Assembly (NCBI GenBank): GCA_964645715.1
Contig: CAZYAO010000002.1
Span: forward strand, 97,287 to 161,286
DNA length: 64,000 nt
Source: JAUMBM01 sp964645715
GTDB taxonomy: Bacteria; Bacteroidota; Bacteroidia; Chitinophagales; Saprospiraceae
Reading direction: 5' to 3'
Shown here one piece after another: positions 52,109-61,200 of this stretch. The translations under genes and the position numbers were made by a program. Below the pieces are notes generated by a model. The model ran no database searches and had not been told where the DNA came from. It saw nothing but the letters and a program-made list of their open reading frames with translations. Position 1 is the first letter of the stretch, and the number at the start of each line of letters is the position of its first letter.

Positions 52109-53275
52109 ATGGATATTATTGTGCAAAAATCAAGGTGGAAGCTTTATCTGTTGGTGCTGGGCGTCGGCATCGTAGGTTTTTCAGTTGGCTATACCCAGTT
52201 TCTGGCTGATCGCTTGTCGGTGGTGGAGCAGAACAATGCCCGTTTCTGGGTGATGGCACAGCAGGATATCAATGACATCGACGATGAAACCTCGCTCTAC
52301 TGCGATCTCACCCTTCAACAGGAAATTCTTACGTCCAATACAACTATCCCGGTGCTGATTGTCAATGAGCAGGGAGGTATCGATGATGCCATCAACTGGG
52401 GGGAAGGACTGGATACCAATTATACGTACCTGCGGGGACAGCTCGACCGGATGGTGAAAAACGAGGTTGAGCCGATACAGAGCTTCGGTGTTCAGTTGTA
52501 TTTTGGTGAATCCCGTATATTGCAGCAATTGCGCTACTTTCCAATAATGCAAATATTGTTGATAGGCGCCTTTGTATCGTTGGGTTATGTTGGGTTCAAT
52601 AGTGCCCGGCGCGCCGAACAAAACCGGGTGTGGGTTGGTATGGCCAAGGAAACTGCCCACCAGCTGGGCACACCGGTCTCCGCGATTGTCGGCTGGATAG
52701 AACACCTGCGCGCTGCGAAAGAAGGAGATGAGGAAGTGCGTGATATCCTGGATGAATTGCAAAATGATGTGGGTCGTCTCGAGTTGATTGCCGACCGCTT
52801 TTCGAAAATCGGCTCAATGCCCGAACTCAAATCGGTAAATATATATTCGGAGCTTCATACCTGCAGGGAGTATATGGAGAAGAGAGCGCCCCGCAAAGTG
52901 GTTTTTGATTTCCCTGCGCCGGATGCGGGCAGCCTTCAGGTGTTTATCAATGCGCCGCTGTTTGACTGGGTAATTGAAAATCTGCTGCGCAATGCGCTCG
53001 ATGCTATGGAGGGCAGGGGTACCATCACTGCGACGGTATACGAACAGAATCGATATGTCTATGTAGATATTGCGGATACAGGCAAAGGTATCCCCTCAGG
53101 CAAGTACAAAACGGTGTTTCAACCTGGCTATACAACCAAAAAGAGGGGCTGGGGCTTGGGGCTGAGTCTGGCCAAGCGTATCATCGAGGAGTACCACAAA
53201 GGTAAAATATTTGTCAAATCGTCAGAGGAACAGCGGGGTACCATTTTCACGATAGCACTGCCCAAAGCACGATAA
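52109..53275 (+). CDS. Membrane sensor histidine kinase
   Basis: 388 aa. Two membrane helices (about 11-31 and 146-166) flank an outer sensor domain of ~110 residues that I do not recognise. The H-box is MAKETAHQLGTPVSAIVGWI with H184, followed by the ATPase domain: N-box WVIENLLRNALDAMEG, G1 DIADTGKGIPSG and G2 KRGWGLGLSLAKRI. The Q-L-G-T-P form of the H-box belongs to a distinct Bacteroidota kinase group. No response regulator adjoins. A short -33/-7-like pair (TTTG...TACCTTTA) lies upstream at about 52054-52087. Confidence 0.88.
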   Translation: MDIIVQKSRWKLYLLVLGVGIVGFSVGYTQFLADRLSVVEQNNARFWVMAQQDINDIDDETSLYCDLTLQQEILTSNTTIPVLIVNEQGGIDDAINWGEGLDTNYTYLRGQLDRMVKNEVEPIQSFGVQLYFGESRILQQLRYFPIMQILLIGAFVSLGYVGFNSARRAEQNRVWVGMAKETAHQLGTPVSAIVGWIEHLRAAKEGDEEVRDILDELQNDVGRLELIADRFSKIGSMPELKSVNIYSELHTCREYMEKRAPRKVVFDFPAPDAGSLQVFINAPLFDWVIENLLRNALDAMEGRGTITATVYEQNRYVYVDIADTGKGIPSGKYKTVFQPGYTTKKRGWGLGLSLAKRIIEEYHKGKIFVKSSEEQRGTIFTIALPKAR

Positions 53276-53559
53276 AGGGGAGTGTTTTTTACGCCCCGCC
53301 TTACCACAGGGCTGGGAGGACATGACCATCATGTGCAGATACCGAAGTGATTATCGCCAGCGTGCACACACAGTGATACTACTGAGTGCACGACAACATC
53401 TCTGTACCGGAACTAGTGGAAAGAATGAGCGTCATCATCACCGTATTTGTGCATGACATTACACCTATACCGAAGTCCCCGCACTTTCATGCGCAAGAAC
53501 CGATTCCCGTGTACAGGTAGCTTTTTCCCGCAAAGGGAGCCATATTGTAGGGCAGGTAA

Positions 53560-53976
53560 TTACTGTAGCGGTTGCACCTTATATACAAAGTAAGGCGTAT
53601 CTCCCTGCCAAAAGAAAACTTTATACCGCTCCTTGTAGAGCAGCTTCACCTGCTTGCCTTCCAGGTTGGAGAGAGACTCATATACTTCCCGATTGCTCAT
53701 TGAGAAATCCCACAGATTGCCCGACAGACCCCCCTGGGGTGTGGTCTGGATGCCGCCGAGATTGAGTTGCCCCTCATAGGTTTTGAAGACCACTCCCTTA
53801 CGGGTGACCTTCACCAGATAGCCTGCGCGGCTACCATCGCTGTATGTCCAGCTGCATACCCAAAGATATATACCACCTCCGAGGATAGCTGCCAGTAGTA
53901 CCAGCAGGCCAGCCCGCTTGGTTTTTTTCCATGCTTGTTGCGCGCCGCTGTTGATCATAGTCTGGAACTCGCTCAT
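53560..53976 (-). CDS. Conserved single-pass membrane protein of unknown function
   Basis: 138 aa from the ATG at 53976. One membrane helix (AGLLVLLAAILGGGIYLWVC, about 21-40) is followed by an outer domain with TYSDGSRAGYLVKVTRKGVV and FKTYEGQLNLGGIQ. Homologues are frequent in Bacteroidota and, as I recall, sometimes carry the mistaken name 6-phosphogluconate dehydrogenase; nothing here supports that. It lies 43 bases downstream of the MFS gene and may be co-transcribed. The 284 bases from 53276 to 53559 before it hold no recognisable feature. Confidence 0.7.
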   Translation of the reverse strand: MSEFQTMINSGAQQAWKKTKRAGLLVLLAAILGGGIYLWVCSWTYSDGSRAGYLVKVTRKGVVFKTYEGQLNLGGIQTTPQGGLSGNLWDFSMSNREVYESLSNLEGKQVKLLYKERYKVFFWQGDTPYFVYKVQPLQ

Positions 53977-54019
53977 AACTCGCTTTTTTATAAGTAACGA
54001 ATGAATTTGAAAAATCGTC

Positions 54020-55441
54020 TCAGGCATTTTTTTCCTGCACAAATGACCATGCCATTCCACTGATGCCCAGGCAGACGGCACAAATAATAAACAGTGCCGA
54101 CTTGTCAGCGGCTGTCTGCAGATAGCGGCCTACACCAAAACTGGCAACCAGCTGGGGCAAAACCACTGACAGGTTGAACAGCCCCATGTATAGGCCCATG
54201 CGGGACTGATCAATCTGCTGAGACATGATAGCGAATGCCAGGCTGACCGTTGCCGCCCATCCGATACCGAGCAATGCCATACACAGGTAGATACTCATCG
54301 GGCTGCCGCCGAGCAGCCACAGTGCTGCATAACCAACAGCCATGCTCAGTATACTCAGTTGATGTACTCTCACACGGCCGTACTTGCGGGTCAGGGGTTC
54401 GAGGGCAAAGGCCGGGAGCACGGCTGCTACCGCATTGAGTATTAAAAAAGAGGTAGAGACGATGGCGCCCATCTGCTCGTCATTAGCCTCTGGTAGTCGG
54501 TATTGCACATACGAAAACATGTAGATAAACATCGATTGTATACCCACCCAGGTAAAAGAATGTGCTGCAAGTACTTTGCGGAAACCGATACGGCCTGCCT
54601 CAGCCGGAGACCTCCCCTTCTCAGAGGTCAGTAAGGTGGCAACGGTAAGAATGACTGTGGCAAGCAAGCAAATGATATCGATATAGAGGGCAACAGCAGA
54701 CAAATCAAGCAGGCGCGACAGGATGCCAAAGACGGCATACATCAAAAAACCCCAAAGCGGCATAATATCGCGCATGATTTTTCCATAATCCAGCCTGGCA
54801 GTGCCGCCGGCCGCTGCCGTCGGCCGAAGGAGCCGGGGCTCCTCGATGAAAAAAGGCGGAATAACCGACAGCAAGAGTGCAATGACAGCACCCAGATAAA
54901 TAAGCGTGATATTGCCCAACAGCACACTAATAAAGTAGGCCATCACCCCCATGGTACCCGAGACAGTCTGCATCCAGGTATACCCTTTGGTGCGGCTTTC
55001 CCCCTCGGGGGTCACGTCCGCAATGATTGAACGGGTGGGGTTGAAGCCGATGTTGATCGAAATATCGAGGCTTAGCGCCACAGCGATAGCAACCCCCAGG
55101 AGGCCGTCGACACCCAACGCGCTGCCTACAATATCGAGGCTGGGCAGCGCCAGCATGCTGAGCGAAGCGAGTACCCCCCCGATGAGGATGAAGGGTCGGC
55201 GTCGGCCTCCCCAGAACCACACATTATCGCTCACAATACCAAAGATTACCTGTCCCAAAATACCGGCGATAGGACCTGCGGCCCACACCAGGCCCACTTC
55301 CTCGATTTTCAATCCGTAGCGGGTGCTCAGTATCCAGCTCAGGGCGGCTATCTGCACAGAAAGGGCAAATCCCATAGCCGTGGAAGGCAGCCCCAGTAAG
55401 AGGTAAAAAGCGTTGGACAGTCGTTGTTGAATGGTCAGCAT
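54020..55441 (-). CDS. MFS sugar transporter (GPH/SLC45-like), probable maltodextrin or disaccharide uptake
   Basis: 473 aa with 12 membrane helices. The start LGLPSTAMGFALSVQIAALS and motif FGIVSDNVWFWGGRRRPFIL (between helices 2 and 3) are typical of SLC45/sucrose-type carriers. NPTRSIIADVTPEGESRTKG also fits. It is encoded 67 bases downstream of a pullulanase on the same strand, so maltose or malto-oligosaccharides are the likely substrates (inference from context). Confidence 0.85.
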   Translation of the reverse strand: MLTIQQRLSNAFYLLLGLPSTAMGFALSVQIAALSWILSTRYGLKIEEVGLVWAAGPIAGILGQVIFGIVSDNVWFWGGRRRPFILIGGVLASLSMLALPSLDIVGSALGVDGLLGVAIAVALSLDISINIGFNPTRSIIADVTPEGESRTKGYTWMQTVSGTMGVMAYFISVLLGNITLIYLGAVIALLLSVIPPFFIEEPRLLRPTAAAGGTARLDYGKIMRDIMPLWGFLMYAVFGILSRLLDLSAVALYIDIICLLATVILTVATLLTSEKGRSPAEAGRIGFRKVLAAHSFTWVGIQSMFIYMFSYVQYRLPEANDEQMGAIVSTSFLILNAVAAVLPAFALEPLTRKYGRVRVHQLSILSMAVGYAALWLLGGSPMSIYLCMALLGIGWAATVSLAFAIMSQQIDQSRMGLYMGLFNLSVVLPQLVASFGVGRYLQTAADKSALFIICAVCLGISGMAWSFVQEKNA

Positions 55442-55508
55442 AGTGGTAGTCGTTGTGATGATGCGTTAGGGACTTAACCTTGCCGTGAAAACAAGTATGT
55501 GCAGAACT

Positions 55509-57554
55509 TTATTGAACCAATACCATGGCCGAACTGGCGGGGACGGTCAGTCTGCCACCCTTGTGTTGGCTGATGCCGTTTTCGTTGATTGTCTTGTCGT
55601 TGGCAACAATCCGCCAGGAGGCCGCGGGGATATCGATGGTCACTACATGCCGATTGCCATTGTAGACAACCAGTACTTGCTTCCAGCTGTCACCAACCGC
55701 AGCAGCATCAATGGTGTAAGCCAGTACCAGCGGATCGCTGTGATCGAGGAAGCGCAGGTGTTGCTGAATCTGCTTTGCTTCGGTCATGCGAAAAGCCGGA
55801 TGATTTTTGCGGAGCGCAATCAGGCCGCGGAAATAGTCAAAGACGTCTTTGTACTTGGTCTTGCGGTTCCAGTCAAGCTGATTGATGGAATCGGGCTGGT
55901 TGAATGAATTTTCAACACCCTGCTTGGTGCGCAGCATGTCGACACCGGCATGCAAAAAACTCACCCCCTGGCTGGTGAGTACAATAGCACCGGCCAGTTT
56001 GTGCATCTTGATGCGTTCTGCCTCGGTAGCATCGGCCGTAGAGTTGAGGAGTCGATCCCAGAGGGTGTGGTTGTCGTGGCAGGATACATAGGTGATGGTC
56101 TGAGACGGCTGCGCTGCCCAGGCGCGGGCAGGATCGAGCCAGGCGACAGAATCATAGCGTACCTGCGGGTGCATGACGGAGGCGACCACACCAAATTTGA
56201 GGGTCTCCTTCATACCCGGTTTGCCGGTGGCAAAGCCTGTGTCGTCATGTGTAAAGACATGTCCTTTGATAGCATCGCGTATGTTGTCGCTGAACGCAGC
56301 GATGCGGTCGAGGCGGTAGGTGTTGGCCTTGAGTGCCCGCAGGCTGTCGGGCAGCGGGCTGCTGCCGGCAGTCCAGCCTTCTCCGTAGATAAAGATGCTG
56401 GGCTCTATGCGGTGCAGTTCTTTGCTGATGAGATTCATCGTCTCAATATCATGAATACCCATCAGATCGACCCGAAAACCGTCAATGTGATACTCTTCCA
56501 CCCAGTAGCGCATGGATTCCAGCATGAATTTGCGCATCATCGGGCGTTCCGAGGCCGTTTCATTGCCGCAGGCAGCGGCATTTGACCAGCCCCCCTCAGC
56601 ATTTTGCCGGTAGTAGTAACCCGGTACGAGCTGGTTAAACAGGGATTCTTCGGTAGCGCCTGTGTGGTTGTAGACGACATCCATGACTACGCGGATGCCA
56701 TTGTCGTGCAGGGTTTTTACGAGTTGCTTGAACTCGCGTATGCGCACAGCGCCGTCATAAGGATCGCTGCTATAGCTGCCTTCTGGTACATTGTAATTTT
56801 GGGGATCATAGCCCCAGTTGAACTGTGGCTGGTGGAGCCTGCTTTCATCAATAGACATAAAATCGAATACAGGCAGCAGGTGCACATGCGTTATCCCCAG
56901 CTCTTTGAGGTGGTCAAGGCCTGTGGCCAGTCCCTGTGGGTTGCGGGTGCCGGTTTCGGCAAGACCGAGGTACTTACCTTTATTGCGGATACCAGAACTG
57001 CTGTGAATACTCATATCCCGAACGTGCAGTTCGTAGATGACAATGGCATTGGGGTCAGAAAGTGGCGGCCGGCGGTCGTTTTCCCAGCCAGGCGGGTTGG
57101 TCGTGCTCATATCAACGACTTGTGCCCGTTTGCCATTGACACCCGTCGCTTTGGCGTAAGGGTCGGGCACGGGTAGCATCCAGCGGCCACCGATGTAGGT
57201 CTGGAAGGCATAGTACAGCCCCTTGACATCTTCTCCAACGGTGGTAGCCCACACGCCGCCTTCTGCCCGGGTCATTGTAAGTGTGCGCAGCGGGTCGCCC
57301 CCCTCACCCTTCTCGTACAGCAGCACCCTGGCAGAATCCGCAACCGGTGACCACAGCATAAAGGAAGAAGCAGCGGGTGTGTAAGTAAGTCCCAGACCGC
57401 TACCTTGGTAGACGGGATAATCTTCAAATCGCATAGGACCCTCTTTTTGGGTGGGTGTATCGGTGCGACAGCTGTAGATAAGCGCGGCGGCCGTGAGTAA
57501 AATCGCAGCGCTGATGCACCGTGTGATCGTTTTGGAATTGCACTGGTAAACCAT
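55509..57554 (-). CDS. pulA: Type I pullulanase lipoprotein
   Basis: A 681-aa GH13 debranching enzyme. A lipoprotein signal ends at LIYSC (Cys29). A CBM48/E-set domain (FMLWSPVADSARVLLYEKGE) occupies about 55-145. The catalytic barrel has the pullulanase signature FNWGYDPQNYNVPEGSYSSD, VVYNHTG, the nucleophile region GFRVDLMGIHD, acid/base FIYGEGWTAG and VSCHDNHTLWDRL. It splits alpha-1,6 bonds in pullulan, glycogen or branched dextrins. No acidic lipoprotein-export signal follows the Cys, so a periplasmic face is more likely than the cell surface. It is first in an operon with the MFS transporter. Confidence 0.94.
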   Translation of the reverse strand: MVYQCNSKTITRCISAAILLTAAALIYSCRTDTPTQKEGPMRFEDYPVYQGSGLGLTYTPAASSFMLWSPVADSARVLLYEKGEGGDPLRTLTMTRAEGGVWATTVGEDVKGLYYAFQTYIGGRWMLPVPDPYAKATGVNGKRAQVVDMSTTNPPGWENDRRPPLSDPNAIVIYELHVRDMSIHSSSGIRNKGKYLGLAETGTRNPQGLATGLDHLKELGITHVHLLPVFDFMSIDESRLHQPQFNWGYDPQNYNVPEGSYSSDPYDGAVRIREFKQLVKTLHDNGIRVVMDVVYNHTGATEESLFNQLVPGYYYRQNAEGGWSNAAACGNETASERPMMRKFMLESMRYWVEEYHIDGFRVDLMGIHDIETMNLISKELHRIEPSIFIYGEGWTAGSSPLPDSLRALKANTYRLDRIAAFSDNIRDAIKGHVFTHDDTGFATGKPGMKETLKFGVVASVMHPQVRYDSVAWLDPARAWAAQPSQTITYVSCHDNHTLWDRLLNSTADATEAERIKMHKLAGAIVLTSQGVSFLHAGVDMLRTKQGVENSFNQPDSINQLDWNRKTKYKDVFDYFRGLIALRKNHPAFRMTEAKQIQQHLRFLDHSDPLVLAYTIDAAAVGDSWKQVLVVYNGNRHVVTIDIPAASWRIVANDKTINENGISQHKGGRLTVPASSAMVLVQ

Positions 57555-57666
57555 TGTACAACAGTTGTTTGATAGTGGTATCGACTCTTATTTTTTGCCT
57601 GCAGCAGTGACTGCAGGGAGAAAAAACAGCAGATGCGGGTAAAGAAGCTGGTTTGAAACAGGCCTC

Positions 57667-57730
57667 GGTGGCATCAAGCCACCAAAGCGATTTCGCAAGT
57701 CTTTGGTTTTGCCGCCAAAAGGCAGCAAAA
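57667..57730. repeat. Two hairpins of the GGYGGC-type family, one with a compensated core
   Basis: GGTGGC-ATCAA-GCCACC (57667-57683) is a perfect 6-bp stem in which both strands of the core have changed (GGCGGC/GCCGCC to GGTGGC/GCCACC). TTTTGCCGCC-AAAA-GGCAGCAAAA (57707-57730) is a 10-bp stem with one mismatch. Both lie between the divergent pullulanase and EamA genes. The paired change is what selection on base pairing would leave. Confidence 0.6.
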
Positions 57731-57827
57731 TATCGGCTGGCGAGGGATAAAGATAAGTTTTTTATCAACAACTGCATCAGTTGGAGGACAGGTGATAATC
57801 CATAAAATAAGTGAGGGGGAAAATACC

Positions 57828-57835
57828 TACTTTTG
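57828..57835 (+). promoter_or_regulatory. Candidate -7 element for the second EamA gene
   Basis: TACTTTTG, an exact TAnnTTTG, 19 bases before the ATG at 57855. No TTG box sits at the normal distance. Confidence 0.4.
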
Positions 57836-57854
57836 CAGCCAAGTTGAGAAAATC

Positions 57855-58748
57855 ATGCAGACAGGCATACAGGATGAAAAGCGGGGTGGTTGGATGATCT
57901 GGGCTTCGCTCATTTTTTTGATGCTGGTATGGGGCAGTACCTTCATTTTGGTGAAGCGGGGACTGCAAACTTTCCTGCCTTCGCAGGTTGCTTCTCTTCG
58001 GATGACAGCAGCGATGCTTCCCTTCATCTACTGGGGCATACGGCATGCTTTTATGGTGCCGCGCGACCGCCTCAAGTACCTGTTTGCCTCGGCCATGCTG
58101 GGTGTTTTCGTTCCCTCTTTTTTATTTGCCAATGCGCAAATGTATATCAACAGCTCCATGGCCGGGGTGCTCAATGCACTCACGCCAGCCATGACCTTCA
58201 TCATTGGGCTGCTCTTTTTTGGTCAGCCTTCCAGCTGGATGAAAATATTGGGTTTGCTGATTGGATTTATGGGTTCGGCTACGCTTATTATGATTAATGC
58301 GGAAGGTAAATTTGCCATTAACAACTATGCCTTCCTGATTGTGATTGCGACGATGGGCTATGGCGCCAATGTCAATGTAGTCAAACACTACCTTCGGGAC
58401 ATACATCCCATACACCTGACTACCATTACCTTGTCTATATGCGGACTATTGGGCTTCGGGTATTTGCTGACAACGGACTGGCCTGTCGAGGCATTTTCCA
58501 GTCCACAGGGCAGGCAATCACTACTGGCGCTGATTGTCCTGGGACTTTTGGGTACCGCCCTTGCGCAGATGGTCTTCAACAGGATGCTGGCGGTCACATC
58601 TGCCCTTTTTGCGAGCTCCATCACTTATTTTATACCTATAGTAGCAGTAATGTGGGGGGTATGGGATGGTGAGGTAATGTCGGTTTTTCATTACTTGGGT
58701 ATGCTGCTGGTGATCATTGGGATTGTGATTCTGAGCCGTTTTGGGTAA
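57855..58748 (+). CDS. EamA-family (DMT superfamily) membrane transporter
   Basis: 297 aa from the ATG at 57855. Ten helices in two EamA repeats: the first contains WASLIFLMLVWGSTFILVKR, and the second, from about residue 155, includes FLIVIATMGYGANVNVVKHY. It is not closely similar to the EamA protein at 51 kb. The substrate is unknown. The frame could begin earlier, at 57792, but that would add a segment running through the -7 box. Confidence 0.87.
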   Translation: MQTGIQDEKRGGWMIWASLIFLMLVWGSTFILVKRGLQTFLPSQVASLRMTAAMLPFIYWGIRHAFMVPRDRLKYLFASAMLGVFVPSFLFANAQMYINSSMAGVLNALTPAMTFIIGLLFFGQPSSWMKILGLLIGFMGSATLIMINAEGKFAINNYAFLIVIATMGYGANVNVVKHYLRDIHPIHLTTITLSICGLLGFGYLLTTDWPVEAFSSPQGRQSLLALIVLGLLGTALAQMVFNRMLAVTSALFASSITYFIPIVAVMWGVWDGEVMSVFHYLGMLLVIIGIVILSRFG

Positions 58749-58788
58749 AAAAAAGCTGGCCCACCCGAAGGGTGAGCCAGCTTTTTTT
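58748..58788. terminator. Bidirectional rho-independent terminator
   Basis: AAAAAAAGCTGGCCCACCC, loop GAA, GGGTGAGCCAGCTTTTTTT: 19-bp stem with one mismatch, A-run on one side and T-run on the other. It serves the convergent EamA and E2 genes. Confidence 0.85.
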
Positions 58789-58805
58789 GTCCAAAGAGAA
58801 GACTC

Positions 58806-60137
58806 CTAGACAGCCCGGTTGGCGTCGAAAGCCTCCAGATAGTCAGCTACGCGGCGCAGGAAAGAGCCACCCAGAGAGCCATCTACGACGCGGTGGTCAT
58901 ACGACAGCGAAAGGAACATCATGTGGCGTACGGCTATAAGATCGCCGTAAGGAGTTTCCACGACTGCCGGCTTTTTGCGGATAGCCCCGGCGGCCATGAT
59001 AGCCACCTGGGGCTGATTGATGATAGGCGTACCCATCACGTTGCCGAAAGTACCTACATTGGTCAGCGTGAAAGTACCCCCTTGAATTTCATCAGGCTTG
59101 AGCTGATTCTTACGTGCCCGGTTGGCCAGTTCGTTGACGGATTTGGTCAGTCCCAGCAGGTTGAGGCGGTCAGCATTCTTGATGACCGGCACAATGAGGT
59201 TGCCCGAGGGCAGTGCCGTTGCCATTCCTATGTTGATATCCAGTTTGCGTATGATGCGATTGCCATCAACGCTCACATTGATCAGCGGGAAGTCGATAAT
59301 GGCTTTTGCGATGGCTTCGATGAAAATGGGGGTAAACGTAATTTTTTCGTTGAATTTCTTCTCAAATTCCCCTTTTACGCGATTGCGCCACTCGACGATA
59401 GGGGTAACATCCGCCTCTACATAAGAGGTCACGTGCGGTGCTGTCTGCTTAGACATGACCATGTGGTCGGCAATGAGCCGGCGCATACGGTCCATCTCAA
59501 TGATTTCGACATTACCATCGATAGCGCCTCCTGCGTGGCCGACAGTTGCTGCCCGCTCGGCCACGGCCGGCTGCGGAGCTGGCTGCTGGTAAGCTGGCGG
59601 TGCTACGGGTGCTGCCTGTACAGGCTGTTGCGGAGCCGGTGCTGTCGGTTGCTGCCCGCGCTGTGCTACGAAAGCAAGAATATCTTTTTTCGTGACACGG
59701 CCATTCTGGCCGCTGCCCGTAAGCGTATCCAGTTCGCTGAGCCGTATACCCTCCTGTACCGCAATATTGCGCACGAGCGGGCTGTAGAAGCGGTCACTGT
59801 CCGAGTTGCTTATTTTTTCGGTTGCAACAGCTGTCGTGGCGGCCTCTACGAAAGGTACCTCTGCGATACTGGGGCTCGCGAGTGGCTCTGCGCCTGCTTC
59901 CGTATCGATAACAGCAATCACCTTGCCGATGGGAACGGTATCATTAACCTGGTACAGAATCTGTCGGAGAACACCAGCCACAGGAGAGGGCACCTCTGAG
60001 TCTACCTTGTCGGTAGCAATCTCCAGTACCGTATCATCGATGTCGATTTGATCGCCAACCTGCTTAACCCAGCGCAGGATGGTGGCCTCCATGATGCTTT
60101 CGCCCATTTTGGGCATGACAAGTTCTACCTGTGCCAT
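58806..60137 (-). CDS. Dihydrolipoamide acyltransferase (E2) of a 2-oxo acid dehydrogenase complex
   Basis: 443 aa. Residues 1-76 are a lipoyl domain with the lipoylated lysine in EIATDKVDSEVPSP. An Ala/Thr linker leads to an E1/E3-binding domain at about 118-155 (YSPLVRNIAVQEGIRLSELD; GRVTKKDILAFV). A Pro/Ala/Gln-rich linker then leads to the catalytic domain at about 210-440, ending SLSYDHRVVDGSLGGSFLRR (HxxxD). It could belong to the pyruvate, 2-oxoglutarate or branched-chain complex; no E1 or E3 gene adjoins to decide. It has a good promoter of its own. Confidence 0.93.
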   Translation of the reverse strand: MAQVELVMPKMGESIMEATILRWVKQVGDQIDIDDTVLEIATDKVDSEVPSPVAGVLRQILYQVNDTVPIGKVIAVIDTEAGAEPLASPSIAEVPFVEAATTAVATEKISNSDSDRFYSPLVRNIAVQEGIRLSELDTLTGSGQNGRVTKKDILAFVAQRGQQPTAPAPQQPVQAAPVAPPAYQQPAPQPAVAERAATVGHAGGAIDGNVEIIEMDRMRRLIADHMVMSKQTAPHVTSYVEADVTPIVEWRNRVKGEFEKKFNEKITFTPIFIEAIAKAIIDFPLINVSVDGNRIIRKLDINIGMATALPSGNLIVPVIKNADRLNLLGLTKSVNELANRARKNQLKPDEIQGGTFTLTNVGTFGNVMGTPIINQPQVAIMAAGAIRKKPAVVETPYGDLIAVRHMMFLSLSYDHRVVDGSLGGSFLRRVADYLEAFDANRAV

Positions 60138-60179
60138 AAATTAACTGTTTGATTTGGTTATTTGGTTGTTTTGGCGGTG

Positions 60180-60210
60180 CAAAGGTAGGGCTTATTCGTG
60201 CGCTGTGCAA
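60180..60210 (-). promoter_or_regulatory. Bacteroidota-type promoter of the E2 gene
   Basis: The minus strand reads TTG (60210-60208, within TTTTG), 20 bases, TACCTTTG (60187-60180). Both boxes and the spacing fit the Bacteroidota consensus. Start of transcription near 60173, leaving a leader of about 36 bases. The best promoter in the window. Confidence 0.65.
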
Positions 60211-60304
60211 AAGATATTGAAAGGACAGTGGTATGAGGGACGAAAAAACAAGCAGGTATTTGAAATATTTCTTGGTGGCGCCGGTCATAAAAGCGGGGAA
60301 TCTC

Positions 60305-61123
60305 TTATGCAAGTACCGGCTGTTGGCGACGTACGTGGTTGATCGAATGACGAATAAATGCGGGCAGAATGGCATCGTGGGTGCGGGAGATTCTGCTGGG
60401 GTTGCGCAGATCTATGAGCATCTGGTGGTACTTGTCGGGGCCATGCTCTTCGAGTATAGCCATCCGGCGCTCGGGCTCAATAAAGTGAGCAATCATACCC
60501 CGAGGATCTGCTTCGGGATGAAACTGCACGCCTACGATTTCGGGGCTGAAACGAATACCCATAACGGCCCTTTCAAGCGGAATGTGGGGGCGGATTTTCT
60601 CCAGTGCGAGGACTTCTGCGCCCATTTCGTGCATAGCCTCCATATTGGGCTGTATGGCCTGATAATAGCGGAAATCTGCCGCCCATAGCGGGTTGTCGAG
60701 CCCTTGAAAGATACTGTCCTGCACCCCCGCATCGGTGAGATGAATGGGGAAAGTCCCGAAAGACATGCTTTTGCGCGGCGTGATGGTAGCGAGGTTGAAG
60801 TAGTGGGTAGCCATTTGGAAAGAATGGCATATCAGGAAGACATATTTTTTTGCGGCCTCATAGCGATTCCAGTCATAGACTTGCTGCAGCCACCGGTAAT
60901 ACCGCAGCTCCCAGTCTCCGTCGCCCTCCAGGGGATTGCCAGGTCCACCACTGGAGATAAAAATATCGTATTCCATTCCCGGCAGTTCCTTCAGGCTGCG
61001 CACATCGAAGACATCCCACTCCAATTGTATCCGAAAAGAATCAACGATTTCTTTGATACACCGCATACCCTGGTTGGGTGTTCCTTCGTACAAGTCTAGT
61101 ATGGCCAGTTTGAGCTTGCTCAT
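60305..61123 (-). CDS. Class I glutamine amidotransferase-like protein (GMP synthase-type fold)
   Basis: 272 aa from the ATG at 61123 (MSKLKLAILDLYEGTPNQGM). The triad is visible: the nucleophile elbow FLICHSFQMA with Cys, and GVQFHPEAD with His and Glu. SSGGPGNPLEGDGDWELRYY is the oxyanion segment. There is no synthetase domain, so it should either feed ammonia to a partner or act as a hydrolase. The next gene upstream on the same strand is an ATP-grasp enzyme, 364 bases away across the hairpin array; a joint amide-forming reaction is an attractive but unproven idea. Confidence 0.83.
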   Translation of the reverse strand: MSKLKLAILDLYEGTPNQGMRCIKEIVDSFRIQLEWDVFDVRSLKELPGMEYDIFISSGGPGNPLEGDGDWELRYYRWLQQVYDWNRYEAAKKYVFLICHSFQMATHYFNLATITPRKSMSFGTFPIHLTDAGVQDSIFQGLDNPLWAADFRYYQAIQPNMEAMHEMGAEVLALEKIRPHIPLERAVMGIRFSPEIVGVQFHPEADPRGMIAHFIEPERRMAILEEHGPDKYHQMLIDLRNPSRISRTHDAILPAFIRHSINHVRRQQPVLA

Positions 61124-61200
61124 GAGGAGAGTCCCCGGGTTTAAATCATCGATTAAAAAGACAAGAAAACGAGTGTAGTTGGGTTTTGGTTCATTTTTGC

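Noticed and set aside
53276..53559. Possible short gene between the sensor kinase and the small membrane protein
   Set aside because: No open frame with start, plausible composition or motif; treated as empty.
58893..59999. 368-codon open frame opposite the E2 gene
   Set aside because: Antisense shadow; the E2 gene has lipoyl, binding and catalytic motifs in order.
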